Positions 17,506 through 29,479 are shown, counted from the first letter of the stretch. The stretch: 59,195 nt of DNA from an uncultured Clostridia bacterium (GCA_944360075.1 CALVTE010000005.1:1-59195); one strand, 5' to 3'. Program-made: numbers and translations. The notes: generated from the sequence alone by a model not told the origin.

Positions 17506-18420
17506 ATGGCGCATGTTATTGAAATAAAAAATTTGAAGAAATATTTTGGCAACACAAAAGCTGTTGACGATATTTCATTTTCTGTTGAAGAAGGCGGATT
17601 GTTTGCTTTTTTAGGGTTGAATGGAGCAGGCAAAAGCACAACCATCAATATTCTTGTTGGCGTGTTAAAGCGAGATAGTGGCGACTGTTTTGTTAACGGC
17701 TTTTCACTAGACGAAATTGATAAAATACTGCCAAGCATTGGCATAGTGTTTCAAACATCTGTACTTGATAAAAATCTATCTGTGTATGACAATTTAAGAT
17801 ATAGAGCAATGCTTTATGGCATGGATAAAAAAGAATTTGAAGATAATTTGAAATATTTTATAGAAAAACTCGACATCGGGCAAGTCTTAAAAAAACCACT
17901 TGACAAGTTAAGTGGTGGGCAAAAGCGAAAAGTGGATATTGTGAGAGCGCTTTTGCATAAGCCAAGCATTTTAATCCTTGACGAGCCAACAACGGGTCTT
18001 GACCCTAAGACAAGAAAGCTTGTTTGGAATATGATTAACCAGTTAAGAAAAACAACAAATTTGACAGTGCTATTAACCACTCATTATATGGAAGAGGCAA
18101 GTATTGCCGATAATGTTGTTATTATTGATGGTGGAAAAATTGTTGCCGAAGGTTCTCCTTTAAACTTGAAAAACAAGTATGCCAATGATTATATCAAGGC
18201 ATATTCATACGACAACAGTATTTTTGAGATTTTGGATAAGGCAAAAATGCCTTACAAAAAAGATAAGAACTATTTAGAAATACTGTTTAAAAGCACAGAT
18301 GAAGCGAAAAATTTTCTAGTGAAGCACAATAATCTTTTTAAAGATATTGAAATTGTAAAAGGGTCAATGGACGATGTCTTTTTATCTATCACAGGAAAAG
18401 AGTTAAAGGAGAATATATGA
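17506..18420 (+). CDS. ABC-2 type exporter, ATP-binding subunit
   Basis: The 304-aa protein has Walker A GLNGAGKST (about 36-44), the Q-loop region VFQTS, the signature LSGGQKRK (about 138), Walker B ILDEPTTGLD (about 158) and the H-loop TTHYMEEA. The C-terminal 90 residues match the DrrA/CcmA-like drug or polysaccharide exporter type. Its stop overlaps the permease start by four bases. Leucine codons are TTA-rich compared with the housekeeping genes, suggesting a laterally acquired module. Cargo unknown, possibly an antibiotic or peptide. Confidence 0.9.
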   Translation: MAHVIEIKNLKKYFGNTKAVDDISFSVEEGGLFAFLGLNGAGKSTTINILVGVLKRDSGDCFVNGFSLDEIDKILPSIGIVFQTSVLDKNLSVYDNLRYRAMLYGMDKKEFEDNLKYFIEKLDIGQVLKKPLDKLSGGQKRKVDIVRALLHKPSILILDEPTTGLDPKTRKLVWNMINQLRKTTNLTVLLTTHYMEEASIADNVVIIDGGKIVAEGSPLNLKNKYANDYIKAYSYDNSIFEILDKAKMPYKKDKNYLEILFKSTDEAKNFLVKHNNLFKDIEIVKGSMDDVFLSITGKELKENI

Positions 18421-19328
18421 ATAAACAGTCAGAACTAAAAAAAATGAACTATTTGACTTTTCGAAATATAAAATTATATTTTAAAGACAAAATGACCTTT
18501 TTGGTTTCACTAATAACCCCACTTATTTTACTTGTTCTCTTTATAGCTTTTTTAAACTCAACTTATGAAGATAGTATTCTTTCAATAATTCAAGATTTTG
18601 ATTTAGACCAAAGTTTAATTGATGCTTTCACTGGCGGGTGGCTGTTCTCATCCGTTCTTGCAACTTCTTGTATAACTGTTGCATTTTGTTCAGGGATGAT
18701 GGTTATTGATAAAATAAATAGAGTAGACATAGACTTTATGGTATCGCCAGTTAAAAAAAGCACGCTCCAACTAAGTTATGTGTTGGCAAATTTATTTTCC
18801 ACATTTATAATCACTTTTGTTTTACTTATAATCGGGCTAATTTATCTAGCTTGCGTTGGGTTTTACATCACTTTTGTTGATTTTTTATTGATTGTTTTTG
18901 GGATTATTATAACCTCGCTTTTTGGTACAATTTTAGCGAATATAATTTGGACCTTCACCCATTCCCAAGGAGTAGTAAGTGGAGTTTGCACTCTTGTTTC
19001 TGCCTTATACGGATTTATTTGTGGTGCATATATGCCGATTAACACAATGGGGCAAGGTATGCAATACTTTGTTTCTCTTTTGCCAGGCACTTACGCAACC
19101 GTTTTGTTCAGACAAGGGTTTTTAAACAGTGTTTTAAATAGGATGAGAGAAACTTTGCCACAAGGAATGATAAATGGTATTGCCAGCGGGTTTGATGTGA
19201 AAATGTCGTTTTTCGGCCATGATGTTTCAACACTTGCACTGATTTTGGTGATAAGCATTTCAACAATTGTATTGCTTGGAGTTTTCTTGTTAATAAACGG
19301 ATTAAAGAAAAGAACTAGAACTCACTAA
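18417..19328 (+). CDS. ABC-2 type exporter, permease subunit
   Basis: The 303-aa protein has six hydrophobic helices. The first loop (NSTYEDSILS to DQSLIDAF) is extracellular, and the segment GFICGAYMPI then LPGTYATVLFRQGF is typical of ABC-2 permeases. It is translationally coupled to the ATPase (ATGA overlap), so the two form a complete half-transporter pair. Like its partner it is AT-rich in codon use. Confidence 0.88.
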   Translation: MNKQSELKKMNYLTFRNIKLYFKDKMTFLVSLITPLILLVLFIAFLNSTYEDSILSIIQDFDLDQSLIDAFTGGWLFSSVLATSCITVAFCSGMMVIDKINRVDIDFMVSPVKKSTLQLSYVLANLFSTFIITFVLLIIGLIYLACVGFYITFVDFLLIVFGIIITSLFGTILANIIWTFTHSQGVVSGVCTLVSALYGFICGAYMPINTMGQGMQYFVSLLPGTYATVLFRQGFLNSVLNRMRETLPQGMINGIASGFDVKMSFFGHDVSTLALILVISISTIVLLGVFLLINGLKKRTRTH

Positions 19329-19451
19329 TCTGAAAATCCACTTGTTTTAACTTTAGAAATCTAAAAATCTGCTTTGTTTTACTTGAGCATTTTTTAAATT
19401 TCTACCACCTTCAAAAACTTTCAACAATGTATATTGTTTTTTAAATTTAAT

Positions 19452-19489
19452 AAAAAAAGAGTTTTACTTCAAAAAGTAGAACTCCTTTT
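19452..19489. terminator. Bidirectional terminator
   Basis: GAGTTTTACTT/AAGTAGAACTC stem flanked by an A-tract on the left and Ts on the right. It can end both the ABC permease (plus) and hisS (minus). Confidence 0.75.
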
Positions 19490-19527
19490 GTTTATTTTGC
19501 AAATTTTAAAATTTATAGCCTTTATTG

Positions 19528-20853
19528 TCAATTTTTTGATGTGTTTTTCAAAAGCAGAGCCAAGCAATCTTCTTTTGAGAGATTTTGTTGAGTTGAATTT
19601 GCCATATTTTTAAGAGCATAGATTTGATTTTTTATTTCATCTTCACCCACAATCAAAATGTATGGAATGTTTTGCTTGTTTGCATCTTTCATCTTAGCCT
19701 TAAAAGAGCGGTTCTCATAGGCGACCTCGCACTGCAGTTGTTGCGAAAAATATTGCTGCAGTTGCAAGCATTCACTCAAGGTGTTTCCAAGAGGAATGAT
19801 TTGAAGGTCGATGTTCGTCGAAGGGTTTGCCTTTAACATATTATTCGCCATAAGAAGGTCAAACAGTCTGGTAAAACCTATGCTTAATCCCACCCCAGGG
19901 AAATTTTTTTCTGAAAAATATGAAGCCAAATTGTCATATCTTCCGCCGCCACAGACTGTGCCAAATTCTTTATGAGAAGGAATAACAGCCTCAAAAACTG
20001 TGCCGGTGTAGTAATCTTGCCCCCTTATTATAGACAGGTCAAGCAGGATTTTGTTTTGGTTTATTCCCATATTTTTTGCGTAGGAGTAAACTTCTTTGAG
20101 CTCTGAGACTCCTTTCAAAAAGGTTTGGTTTGTAGATAATTTTTCAATTTTTGGCAAAATTTCGTCAAAATTGCCTCTTTTTTCAATAATTTCAATCAAT
20201 TTTGCGATATCTTGCATTTTTATGTTTAATTTTGAAAGTTCTTCTTTTGCGTTATCTTTGCCGATTTTGCTGATTTTGTCAAGAATGGTCAAAATCTGTT
20301 TTGTGATTGTTTGATAGCCAAGCCCTTCAATATATCCGAACAAAATATTTCTGTTTGACACCTGATTGACAATGTCAAGGCCGAGTTTTTCAAAAACTTC
20401 ATCTACCATTTTTAAACATTCGCCATCGGCAACAAGTGAAAGCTCTCCGTTGCCAATAATGTCAGCATCGCATTGCACAAATTCGCGAAATCTGCCTTTT
20501 TGCGCACGTTCTCCACGATAAACCTTGCCAATTTGAAAGCGTTTGAAAGGGTAGTGCAGCGTTTCGTTATGCATGGCCACAAATCTTGCCAAAGGAACAG
20601 TCAAGTCGTATCTCATGCAGATGTCAGTGTCGCCTTTAGTGAAGCGATAGACCTCTTTGTCAATCTCTCCGCCAGACTTTGCAAGAAGTATTTCGCTTAG
20701 TTCAAGCACAGGTGTGTCAAGCGGCAAAAAATTGTGTTTGAGATAAACACTTTTGATTTGGTCAAGCATATTGTCAAAAACAAGTTGGTCCTTAGGCTGA
20801 AGCTCCATAAAGCCTGACAATTTTCGTGGTTTTATGATTTTTTGTTCGTTCAT
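19528..20853 (-). CDS. hisS: Histidyl-tRNA synthetase
   Basis: The 441-aa class II enzyme starts at 20853 after AAAAAGGGG; 44 further in-frame codons upstream lack a ribosome binding site and do not look like HisRS. Class II motif 2 is seen as YRGERAQKGRFREFVQCDADIIG (about residues 110-132). The histidine-A motif GQDYYTGTVFE and motif 3 GLSIGFTRLFDLL follow, then the C-terminal anticodon-binding domain. Downstream is a bidirectional terminator; upstream is the DnaA-box region. Confidence 0.95.
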   Translation of the reverse strand: MNEQKIIKPRKLSGFMELQPKDQLVFDNMLDQIKSVYLKHNFLPLDTPVLELSEILLAKSGGEIDKEVYRFTKGDTDICMRYDLTVPLARFVAMHNETLHYPFKRFQIGKVYRGERAQKGRFREFVQCDADIIGNGELSLVADGECLKMVDEVFEKLGLDIVNQVSNRNILFGYIEGLGYQTITKQILTILDKISKIGKDNAKEELSKLNIKMQDIAKLIEIIEKRGNFDEILPKIEKLSTNQTFLKGVSELKEVYSYAKNMGINQNKILLDLSIIRGQDYYTGTVFEAVIPSHKEFGTVCGGGRYDNLASYFSEKNFPGVGLSIGFTRLFDLLMANNMLKANPSTNIDLQIIPLGNTLSECLQLQQYFSQQLQCEVAYENRSFKAKMKDANKQNIPYILIVGEDEIKNQIYALKNMANSTQQNLSKEDCLALLLKNTSKN

Positions 20854-20974
20854 TTTTTCCCCTTTTTGTTCATTTATATTTGTGCAAAAGTTGTTTTGCA
20901 GAGCTGTTTTTATGATAAAAGATTTGTTATTTTCTGGACTTGCCATCTCGCAAAGCCTAGATTTTACGCACAAG

Positions 20975-21089
20975 AAGTTATCCACATTTCCACAAATAAA
21001 TAATTATACAAAACTGCTAATTTTTATGCATTTTGTAAAAATTTGCAGTTTTCCTATGCGGTTTTGGGCAAGTTATCCACATTTCCACA
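20975..21089. promoter_or_regulatory. DnaA-box repeats in an AT-rich gap
   Basis: The 20-base sequence AAGTTATCCACATTTCCACA occurs twice, at 20975-20994 and 21070-21089. Each copy carries a perfect TTATCCACA DnaA box (20978-20986, 21073-21081). A near-match, TTATACAAA, is at 21004-21012, and the DNA between the copies is very AT-rich. The gap 20854-21282 holds no gene. It could be a DnaA-controlled promoter or part of an origin. Confidence 0.6.
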
Positions 21090-21282
21090 GCCTTATCTTT
21101 GTTTTTTGCCTAATTTCAGCATTTTGAGCGGAAAAACAAGTGATTATAAATTGCTTGCAAGAGAAAAGTAATTTTACTTTTTTAGTATTTTGAAAAATAT
21201 TCCGGCAAAAGAGGTGTTTGAATAGGTGTTTTTATGCATAATTTATAAATATTATCTTGAGCCGCTGTTGCTTTGCTGTTTG

Positions 21283-23340
21283 CTATTCTTTGGTTACTGC
21301 AAGGTTTTTTATAAATTTTGAAGGGCTTTTTTCGCTGACAAAGAATAGTTTGTGAAGAGCCCTTGTCGAAGAGATGTAAATGATGTTTTTGTCCAGATTG
21401 TTTTGATAGTTTTCTTCGTCTGCATTTGGGATAATCACGGCATCAAACTCAATTCCCTTTGCCGTTGCACAAGTTGTGACAAGCACTTTGTTTTTGTAGT
21501 CTTCCGGCTCTTTCATCAAAGTGTAGTCAATGTTTCCGTTGAGTTGTTTGCAAATTTGTTTGGCCTCTTTATTGCATTTGCAAATTATCGCAATATGGTC
21601 AAACTCTGAGCAATTTTCTTTGATAAGTTTTGCAATCACTTTACCTTGATTTTCGGTGATAAAAATTCTCGGGTCTTCTCCGCGGCGATTGACATATTCG
21701 ATATTTTTGATGCCTATCATATTGTTTGCAAAAGAAGCAATTTCTTGTGTTGAGCGATAGGTTTTGTTGAGATTGTAAATTTTGCAGCCAAGAAAATCGG
21801 CTGTCAGCCCAAGGTATTCTTTTGAAAGAGTTTTTTCAATGCATTGGTTGACATCACCAACAATCATATATGGGCAAGACCAGATTTTTTTGAACATATA
21901 AATATCGACTGGTGTGAAATCTTGCATTTCGTCAATGATAAGATATTTGGCTGAAAAGTCATGGTCAAGGCCATAGAGATAGTGCTTGATGGCAAGGTAG
22001 GTGCCTTTGTCCATATAGCTGATCATTGCGCTTTTGCGGACGGACAGTTTTTCTCTGGCCATAAAGATTTGGAAAATCTGCTCAACGTCTCTGATTGGCA
22101 TAAATGAATAAAGGATTTGCTTAAAGCGCTCTTTCAAGCCGCGGTGTTGCATTTTGTTATAATGCCGTTTTTCAGTGAACACCATGGCGTATTGCCAAGC
22201 AATTTTGTTGATTCTTTCATAAAAATCATAACCCTTGAAAGTTTTAAAGAAAAGTTTGCGCGTTTCTTCTTCTGTAAACACAATCTCTTCATTTTGGCCA
22301 TCATCATTTTCTTTGGTCACATATTTCAGCGTTTTTGGCGTAAAGATGTCGGTGAGTGGACCTTTCAAAAATCTGAGCAGGCTATCCAAAAACTCATAAG
22401 AAGATTTGTAAGAAATTTCGTTGAGCTCTTTTTGATTTGCTTCGGTGGCAATATCGTCCAGCATTTCTTCTCGTGGCTGAACTGATTTGCGAAGTTCGGT
22501 TTTAACAATTTGGGCAAAGGTCGTTTCAACAAGGTCGTCTTCGCCAAGTTGAGGCAGCACTTCGCTGATATAGCTTGAAAAGATATTGTTTGGGCTTAAA
22601 ACCAAGATGTCGCTGCTTTTCAGTGATTTTCGGTGTTTGTAAAGAAGGTAGGCGGCTTTGTGAAGGGCAATGGAGGTTTTTCCAGAGCCTGCCACACCTT
22701 GCACCAAAATGTTGTCATTTTTTTCCGTTCTGATGATTTCGTTTTGCTCTTTTTGTATGGTCGAAACAATTTGTCGCATCTTGTCGGAAGCGTTTTTTGA
22801 TAAAATTTGTTGCAAAATTTCATCATTTATCGTCAAATTTGTGTCAAAATATGAAATTAGTTGTTGGTTTTCGATTTTATATTGTCGTTTTAGCGTCAGC
22901 TGACCTTTGATGATTTTGTCTTTTGCTTGATACTCAGCGTTGCCAAGTTCGTATTCATAATACATCGAGGCAACAGGGCTTCGCCAATCGACAGCATAAA
23001 CTTTTTTGTTGTTTATGATTGAACCGAGGCCGATATATATTTTTTGAAGGCCGGCGCTTGTTTTAAAATCGATGCGAGCAAAATATGGAGAGTTGTTTTG
23101 AAGTTTGAGTTTTCCAAGCCCTTTTTCGAGGTCAAGTTGTTGCTGTTCAATTTGCGACAGGTGCGAAAAAGTTGACGATAAATCTTGACCTTGCTTGTAT
23201 TCATAAAAATTGTTGCCTAGCTCCAGTCTTTTTTCTTCAAAAAGTTTTCTTAGGTCTGCAAGCTCAACTTGCGCTTTTTCAATTTTTTTGTTTATCACTT
23301 TGATGGTGTTTTCAAGATATTTTTTTTCCAGCTCTTCCAT
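21283..23340 (-). CDS. helD: HelD-like RNA polymerase-recycling helicase
   Basis: The start is set at 23340, six bases after GGAGGG (an ATG two codons earlier touches that site), giving 685 aa. An N-terminal coiled coil (about 1-60) inserts into RNA polymerase in known HelD proteins. It is followed by the family-typical VDWRSPVASMYYEYELG, LTLKRQYKI and TIQKEQNEIIRTE. Walker A is GVAGSGKTSIAL (about 217), with UvrD-like motifs QDFTPVDIYMF, VGDVNQCIE and TCATAKGIEFDAVI. HelD releases stalled RNA polymerase. It lies 19 bases after gyrA, probably in one operon with gyrase. Confidence 0.87.
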   Translation of the reverse strand: MEELEKKYLENTIKVINKKIEKAQVELADLRKLFEEKRLELGNNFYEYKQGQDLSSTFSHLSQIEQQQLDLEKGLGKLKLQNNSPYFARIDFKTSAGLQKIYIGLGSIINNKKVYAVDWRSPVASMYYEYELGNAEYQAKDKIIKGQLTLKRQYKIENQQLISYFDTNLTINDEILQQILSKNASDKMRQIVSTIQKEQNEIIRTEKNDNILVQGVAGSGKTSIALHKAAYLLYKHRKSLKSSDILVLSPNNIFSSYISEVLPQLGEDDLVETTFAQIVKTELRKSVQPREEMLDDIATEANQKELNEISYKSSYEFLDSLLRFLKGPLTDIFTPKTLKYVTKENDDGQNEEIVFTEEETRKLFFKTFKGYDFYERINKIAWQYAMVFTEKRHYNKMQHRGLKERFKQILYSFMPIRDVEQIFQIFMAREKLSVRKSAMISYMDKGTYLAIKHYLYGLDHDFSAKYLIIDEMQDFTPVDIYMFKKIWSCPYMIVGDVNQCIEKTLSKEYLGLTADFLGCKIYNLNKTYRSTQEIASFANNMIGIKNIEYVNRRGEDPRIFITENQGKVIAKLIKENCSEFDHIAIICKCNKEAKQICKQLNGNIDYTLMKEPEDYKNKVLVTTCATAKGIEFDAVIIPNADEENYQNNLDKNIIYISSTRALHKLFFVSEKSPSKFIKNLAVTKE

Positions 23341-23359
23341 GTCCATCCCTCCTTGCATA

Positions 23360-25903
23360 TTATTCTTCTTGGTTGTTTTCTTGACTGGTTTGAGTTTCTT
23401 CTATTGCTTGAGCCTCTTCCATTTTTTCTTCAGCATTTTGTTCAATTTCTTCTTCCTTTGCAGTGATGGCAACGCCAACAATTTTGTTGCCTTCTTTCAG
23501 ACGCATAATTTTCACGCCTTGACTGACTCTTGAAAGGGCTGAAATCTGGTCGATGGCAGTTCTGATGATCACTCCGTTGTCTGCAATCAAAAGAAGGTCA
23601 TCTTCTTCATAAGACTGCCTTAGAGCAACAAGTTTGCCGGTTTTTGAATTGAATACTCCCGCTTTGACTCCTTTTCCACCACGAGTTTGAAGTCTGAATT
23701 CGTCAACATTTGAGCGTTTGCCATAGCCGTTTTCAGAAATCGTTATGATTTGCGAGCCTGGTCTAATGATTGCCATGTCAACGATATAATCATTTTTGTC
23801 AAGTTTCAAACTGCGCACGCCTTGGCTGTCTCTTCCAACGCAGCGCACATCTTTTTCGCTAAATCTGATGGCTTTTCCGTCGTGAGAAGCAATCAAAATG
23901 TCGTCTTCACCTTTAGAGGTCTCCACGCCAATGAGTTCGTCATCTTCCATAAGTTTGATGGCGATTTTTCCAACTTTTCTGATGGAAGCATATTCTTCAA
24001 GTTTGGTCTTTTTGATAAGGCCGCTTTTTGTTGCCATAATCAGATAGCCATTTTCTTCTTTCTTTCTTGGAATGATTGTGGTCACTTTTTCGCCTTCACT
24101 CAGCATCAAAAGGTTGATCATTGCTCTGCCTTTGGCGGTGCGCTGTGCTTCAGGCACTTCGTAGGCATACAGGCAATAAACTTTTCCCTTGTTTGTGAAG
24201 AACATAAGTTCGTCATGCGAGGAGGTGGCAAAAATGTCTTTGACAAAATCTTCATCCTTTGTTTTGTGTGCGGTTATGCCCACACCACCACGGCGTTGAG
24301 ATTTATATTCGCTTGTGCTCATGCGCTTGATATAGCCTTGATTTGTTATTGAAATCACCACGTCTTCTTCTGGTATAAGGTCGGCGATATCAATTCCGCC
24401 AGCGTCAAGACTTATCTGCGTTCGTCGTTCATCTCCGTAGTCCTGTTTGATTTGTTCAAAATTATCTCGCAAAATCTGCAAAATGCGATGTGGATTTGCT
24501 AAAATATCTTCAAGATCGGCAATTGTGCGTTCAAGGCTTGCAAGTTCTTCATTTAGTTTTTCAACTTCCAAAGAAGTCAAGCGAGAAAGCTTCATTTCTA
24601 GTATTGCGTTTGCTTGAATTTCGTCAAGTTCAAAACTTGCGATAAGCTTTTCGCAAGCATCCTGTTTGTCTTCAGAATTTTTGATGATTCTGATCACTTC
24701 GTCAATGTTTGCAAGTGCAATCACAAGCCCTTTGACGATATGCTCGCGCTCGCGTGCTTTGTTAAGGTCAAATTGCGTTTTGCGCGCTAAAACTTCTTTT
24801 TGGTGCTCAAGATAATAGAAGAGCATTTCCTTCAAGTTCAGAATGCGAGGCTGCCCATTGACAAGGGCAAGCATAATGATTCCCGAGCCTTTTTGCAGTT
24901 GAGTGTTTTTGTATAGCGAGTTTAAAACAACTTGAGCATTGGCGTCTTTTTTCACGTCAACAACAATTCTCATGCCGTGTCGGTCAGATTCTTCTTTGAT
25001 GTCGCTTATCCCTTCAAGGCGTTTGTTTTTGACTTGTTCTGCCATCTGTATGATAAATTGCGCTTTGTTGACCTGATAAGGAAGTTCTGTTATCACAATT
25101 CGGCTTCGGCCATTTGAAAGTTCTTCAATTTCGGCTTTCCCGCGCACAACAATTCCGCCGCGACCGGTTTTATATGCGTGTTTCACAGCCGCTCTGCCCA
25201 TGATGATGCCGCCTGTTGGGAAGTCAGGCGCAGGAATATACTTTATCAGTTCGTCAATATCAATGTCGGGGTCGTCAATCATGGCTTGCAAGCCGTTAAG
25301 CACTTCGGTAAGGTTGTGTGGAGGTATGTTTGTGGCCATACCAACAGCAATGCCGTCTGCGCCGTTGATAAGAAGGTTTGGAATTTTGGCTGGAAGAACG
25401 GACGGCTGCATAAGAGTGTTGTCAAAGTTAGGATAGAAATTGACAGTTTCCTTGTCAATATCTTCCAGCATAAGCGAAGCGATTTTTGAAAGCCTTGCTT
25501 CTGTGTAACGAGAAGCAGCAGGCGGGTCGCCGTCAACAGAACCAAAGTTGCCTTGTCCGTCAACAAGAGGGTATCTTATTGAAAAGTCTTGTGCAAGACG
25601 CACCATAGCATCGTAAACCGAGCTATCGCCGTGAGGGTGATATTTACCCATAACGTCGCCCACAATACGTGCTGACTTTTTGGTTGGTTTGTCGTAAAAG
25701 TTGTTCATCTCGCCCATGCCATACAAAATGCGGCGGTGCACAGGTTTCAGGCCGTCTCGCACGTCAGGGATGGCACGTGAAACATTGACAGCCATTGCAT
25801 AGGAGATAAAGCTATGCTTCAAGTTGTCAACGGTGTCGACTTTTTCTATTTTTGAATTTGCCAAAATCTCTTCCAAAGATTTTTTGTTATCGTTTTTATC
25901 CAT
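23360..25903 (-). CDS. gyrA: DNA gyrase subunit A
   Basis: The 847-aa subunit cuts and rejoins DNA. The helix-turn-helix [20 protein letters not shown] (about 80-100) carries Ser and Asp at the quinolone positions. The catalytic Tyr is in AASRYTEAR near residue 125, where the usual residue before RYTE is Met. The gyrase C-terminal pinwheel domain includes the GyrA-box QRRGGVGI (about 535). The final ~35 residues are Glu-rich ([16 protein letters not shown]). It follows gyrB by 34 bases. Confidence 0.96.
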   Translation of the reverse strand: MDKNDNKKSLEEILANSKIEKVDTVDNLKHSFISYAMAVNVSRAIPDVRDGLKPVHRRILYGMGEMNNFYDKPTKKSARIVGDVMGKYHPHGDSSVYDAMVRLAQDFSIRYPLVDGQGNFGSVDGDPPAASRYTEARLSKIASLMLEDIDKETVNFYPNFDNTLMQPSVLPAKIPNLLINGADGIAVGMATNIPPHNLTEVLNGLQAMIDDPDIDIDELIKYIPAPDFPTGGIIMGRAAVKHAYKTGRGGIVVRGKAEIEELSNGRSRIVITELPYQVNKAQFIIQMAEQVKNKRLEGISDIKEESDRHGMRIVVDVKKDANAQVVLNSLYKNTQLQKGSGIIMLALVNGQPRILNLKEMLFYYLEHQKEVLARKTQFDLNKAREREHIVKGLVIALANIDEVIRIIKNSEDKQDACEKLIASFELDEIQANAILEMKLSRLTSLEVEKLNEELASLERTIADLEDILANPHRILQILRDNFEQIKQDYGDERRTQISLDAGGIDIADLIPEEDVVISITNQGYIKRMSTSEYKSQRRGGVGITAHKTKDEDFVKDIFATSSHDELMFFTNKGKVYCLYAYEVPEAQRTAKGRAMINLLMLSEGEKVTTIIPRKKEENGYLIMATKSGLIKKTKLEEYASIRKVGKIAIKLMEDDELIGVETSKGEDDILIASHDGKAIRFSEKDVRCVGRDSQGVRSLKLDKNDYIVDMAIIRPGSQIITISENGYGKRSNVDEFRLQTRGGKGVKAGVFNSKTGKLVALRQSYEEDDLLLIADNGVIIRTAIDQISALSRVSQGVKIMRLKEGNKIVGVAITAKEEEIEQNAEEKMEEAQAIEETQTSQENNQEE

Positions 25904-25937
25904 AATTCCTCCAAAGCAGCTGTTGCTTTAAAAATTT

Positions 25938-27914
<1,977 letters not shown>

Positions 27915-27937
27915 CTATATATATTTATATATACTAT

Positions 27938-27966
27938 ATTATATATTATATCTATAAAAAACACAA
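27938..27966 (-). promoter_or_regulatory. Promoter of gyrB operon
   Basis: On the minus strand TTGTGT (27961-27966), a 17-base spacer and TATAAT (27938-27943). The surrounding DNA (27915-27955) is almost pure alternating TA. Confidence 0.55.
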
Positions 27967-27973
27967 GCGTTTT

Positions 27974-27999
27974 GGGCAAAAATAGGGCATATTTTGCCC
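27974..27999. promoter_or_regulatory. Palindrome between divergent gyrB and gtrA-like genes
   Basis: GGGCAAAA at 27974-27981 pairs with TTTTGCCC at 27992-27999. It sits just upstream of the gyrB -35 box, so it could be an operator. No protein can be assigned. Confidence 0.4.
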
Positions 28000-28113
28000 G
28001 ATAATGCAAAAGGCGGTTTGAGATAAGAAAATATGCAAATTGCCCAAAATCAGCCTAAATCGTTTGAAAATATGGCGAATTTATGCTATATTTGTGTTAC
28101 TGGTGGGAAAAAT

Positions 28114-28701
28114 ATGGAAAAGACTCAGAATTTAGAGAATGTTAAAACGATAAAAGAAAAAAAATCTGCACAAGAAAAAAAGCAGGAATTTTTTAGATTT
28201 GTCAAATTTTTGTTGTTTTCAATTTCAGCAGGGGTGATTCAATTTGGCAGTTTTGCCTTGATGACTGAAGCGTTTGGTTGGGACAATTTTTGGGGGCCGC
28301 ATATTATTTCTGTTGTTTTGTCTGTGATTTGGAATTTTACGTTCAACCGAAAATTTACCTTCAAATCTGCAAACAACGTGACCTTTGCAATGATGCTTGT
28401 GCTTGCCTATTACGTGGTTTTCACTCCAGCCTCTGCCTTTGGCGGCCAAGCTCTTGAAAATGCAGGGTGGAACGGTCTTTTGGTGGAAGCCTTGATGATG
28501 ATAATCAACTTTGTGACCGAGTTTTTGTATCAGCGTTATGTTGTTTTCAAAAACAGTTTAAACACCAACTCTTTGGCAAAAAGAAAAATAAAAGAGGCAA
28601 TTTTGCAAATGGAGCAATCAAAATTTGCAAAAACTTCTGTTTCAGATTTAAAAAAAGCAGCAAATGTTTCGATTGAAAAGAGCTATAAAAAGGAAATTTA
28701 G
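28114..28701 (+). CDS. GtrA-family membrane protein
   Basis: The 195-aa protein starts at ATG after GGTGGG. After a Lys/Glu-rich N-terminal tail (about 1-28) come four hydrophobic helices with the GtrA hallmarks: FVKFLLFSISAGVIQFGSF, WNFTFNRKFTFKS (about 80-92) and a final FLYQRYVVFKNS. GtrA proteins are thought to flip or help transfer lipid-linked sugars. A Lys-rich C-terminal tail of about 40 residues follows. No glycosyltransferase partner is next to it. Confidence 0.8.
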   Translation: MEKTQNLENVKTIKEKKSAQEKKQEFFRFVKFLLFSISAGVIQFGSFALMTEAFGWDNFWGPHIISVVLSVIWNFTFNRKFTFKSANNVTFAMMLVLAYYVVFTPASAFGGQALENAGWNGLLVEALMMIINFVTEFLYQRYVVFKNSLNTNSLAKRKIKEAILQMEQSKFAKTSVSDLKKAANVSIEKSYKKEI

Positions 28702-28719
28702 CAAAATTTCCTTTTTTTG
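28686..28719 (+). terminator. Terminator overlapping end of gtrA-like gene
   Basis: AAGGAAATTT/AAATTTCC hairpin followed by seven Ts, starting inside the last codons. Confidence 0.8.
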
Positions 28720-28730
28720 ACCAAATCATT

Positions 28731-28758
28731 TTGTTTTTGTTTTGCTTTTGGTTAAAAT
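28731..28758 (+). promoter_or_regulatory. Promoter, predicted +1 at the ATG of 28765 gene
   Basis: TTGTTT (28731-28736), a 16-base spacer and TAAAAT (28753-28758). Exactly six bases precede the ATG at 28765, and there is no Shine-Dalgarno sequence. Confidence 0.55.
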
Positions 28759-28764
28759 ATAGGT

Positions 28765-29418
28765 ATGAATTTGGCAATATTCATCACACTGGCAGTGGCC
28801 TGCTTGGCACTTGCTGTCTTAAACGGGTTTTATCAAGACAGAGAAAAAACTTCTGGCATGATTTTTTGTATAGTCACGCCTTTGACTTTTCTGGTTTTTT
28901 CAGTCATCAGCGGAAATTTATCTTCAACCTACAATGCTCTTTACTTGACAATCTCGCTTGCTGTTGCTTTCTACGTTGCAACTGAGGCTTGCACAAGGCC
29001 AAACAATGCTGAAATGATTTTGAAAGGCATTCTCAACATCGCAAGCGTTGTGTTGTTGGTGCTGGGCAGCGTGTCGCTTTCACCTTTCACAATTTTTGGA
29101 TTGCTTGGCGGCTTTTTGTTTGGCGGCGGTTTTGGATTTGTGATGCTTGCTGCAAAAAAAGACTTTTCAGCCACCAAAAAGGCGATATGTTTTGTTGAAT
29201 TTTTGTTTAGCGGTGCAATTTTGGGCTGCTCGTTTTCAAGCATGCTTGCAAGTTTGCACGTGGTTTCTGCTGCTCTTTATCTTGCTGGTGCAGTTTTGCT
29301 GTTTGCAAAATATCTTCTTCGCACATTTTTTGGCCAACATCAAACAATCAAGGTGATTTCAAGAATTGTGTTTGGCCTTTCCATGGTGGCCATTATAAGT
29401 TCAATATTTTTTTACTAA
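28765..29418 (+). CDS. Polytopic membrane protein, possibly YhhN-like
   Basis: The 217-aa protein is almost wholly hydrophobic, with about eight helices and short polar loops (YQDREKTSG, CTRPNNAE, AAKKDFSATKK, FGQHQTIK). Size and helix number resemble YhhN/TMEM86-type proteins, but no catalytic motif is certain, so the function is left open. The mRNA is predicted to be leaderless. Confidence 0.6.
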   Translation: MNLAIFITLAVACLALAVLNGFYQDREKTSGMIFCIVTPLTFLVFSVISGNLSSTYNALYLTISLAVAFYVATEACTRPNNAEMILKGILNIASVVLLVLGSVSLSPFTIFGLLGGFLFGGGFGFVMLAAKKDFSATKKAICFVEFLFSGAILGCSFSSMLASLHVVSAALYLAGAVLLFAKYLLRTFFGQHQTIKVISRIVFGLSMVAIISSIFFY

Positions 29419-29423
29419 AAGTG

Positions 29424-29452
29424 TTGACAAAAGCCTAGCGGATGAATATAAT
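29424..29452 (+). promoter_or_regulatory. Promoter of initiator tRNA
   Basis: TTGACA (29424-29429), a 17-base spacer and TATAAT (29447-29452): a perfect consensus. Confidence 0.9.
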
Positions 29453-29479
29453 AAGTATTGTCAGTCATGGCAGAAGCGT

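Noticed and set aside
20854..21282. Definite chromosomal origin
   Set aside because: Only two perfect DnaA boxes, no dnaA or dnaN, and no change of gene direction; kept as a candidate in the findings rather than annotated as an origin.
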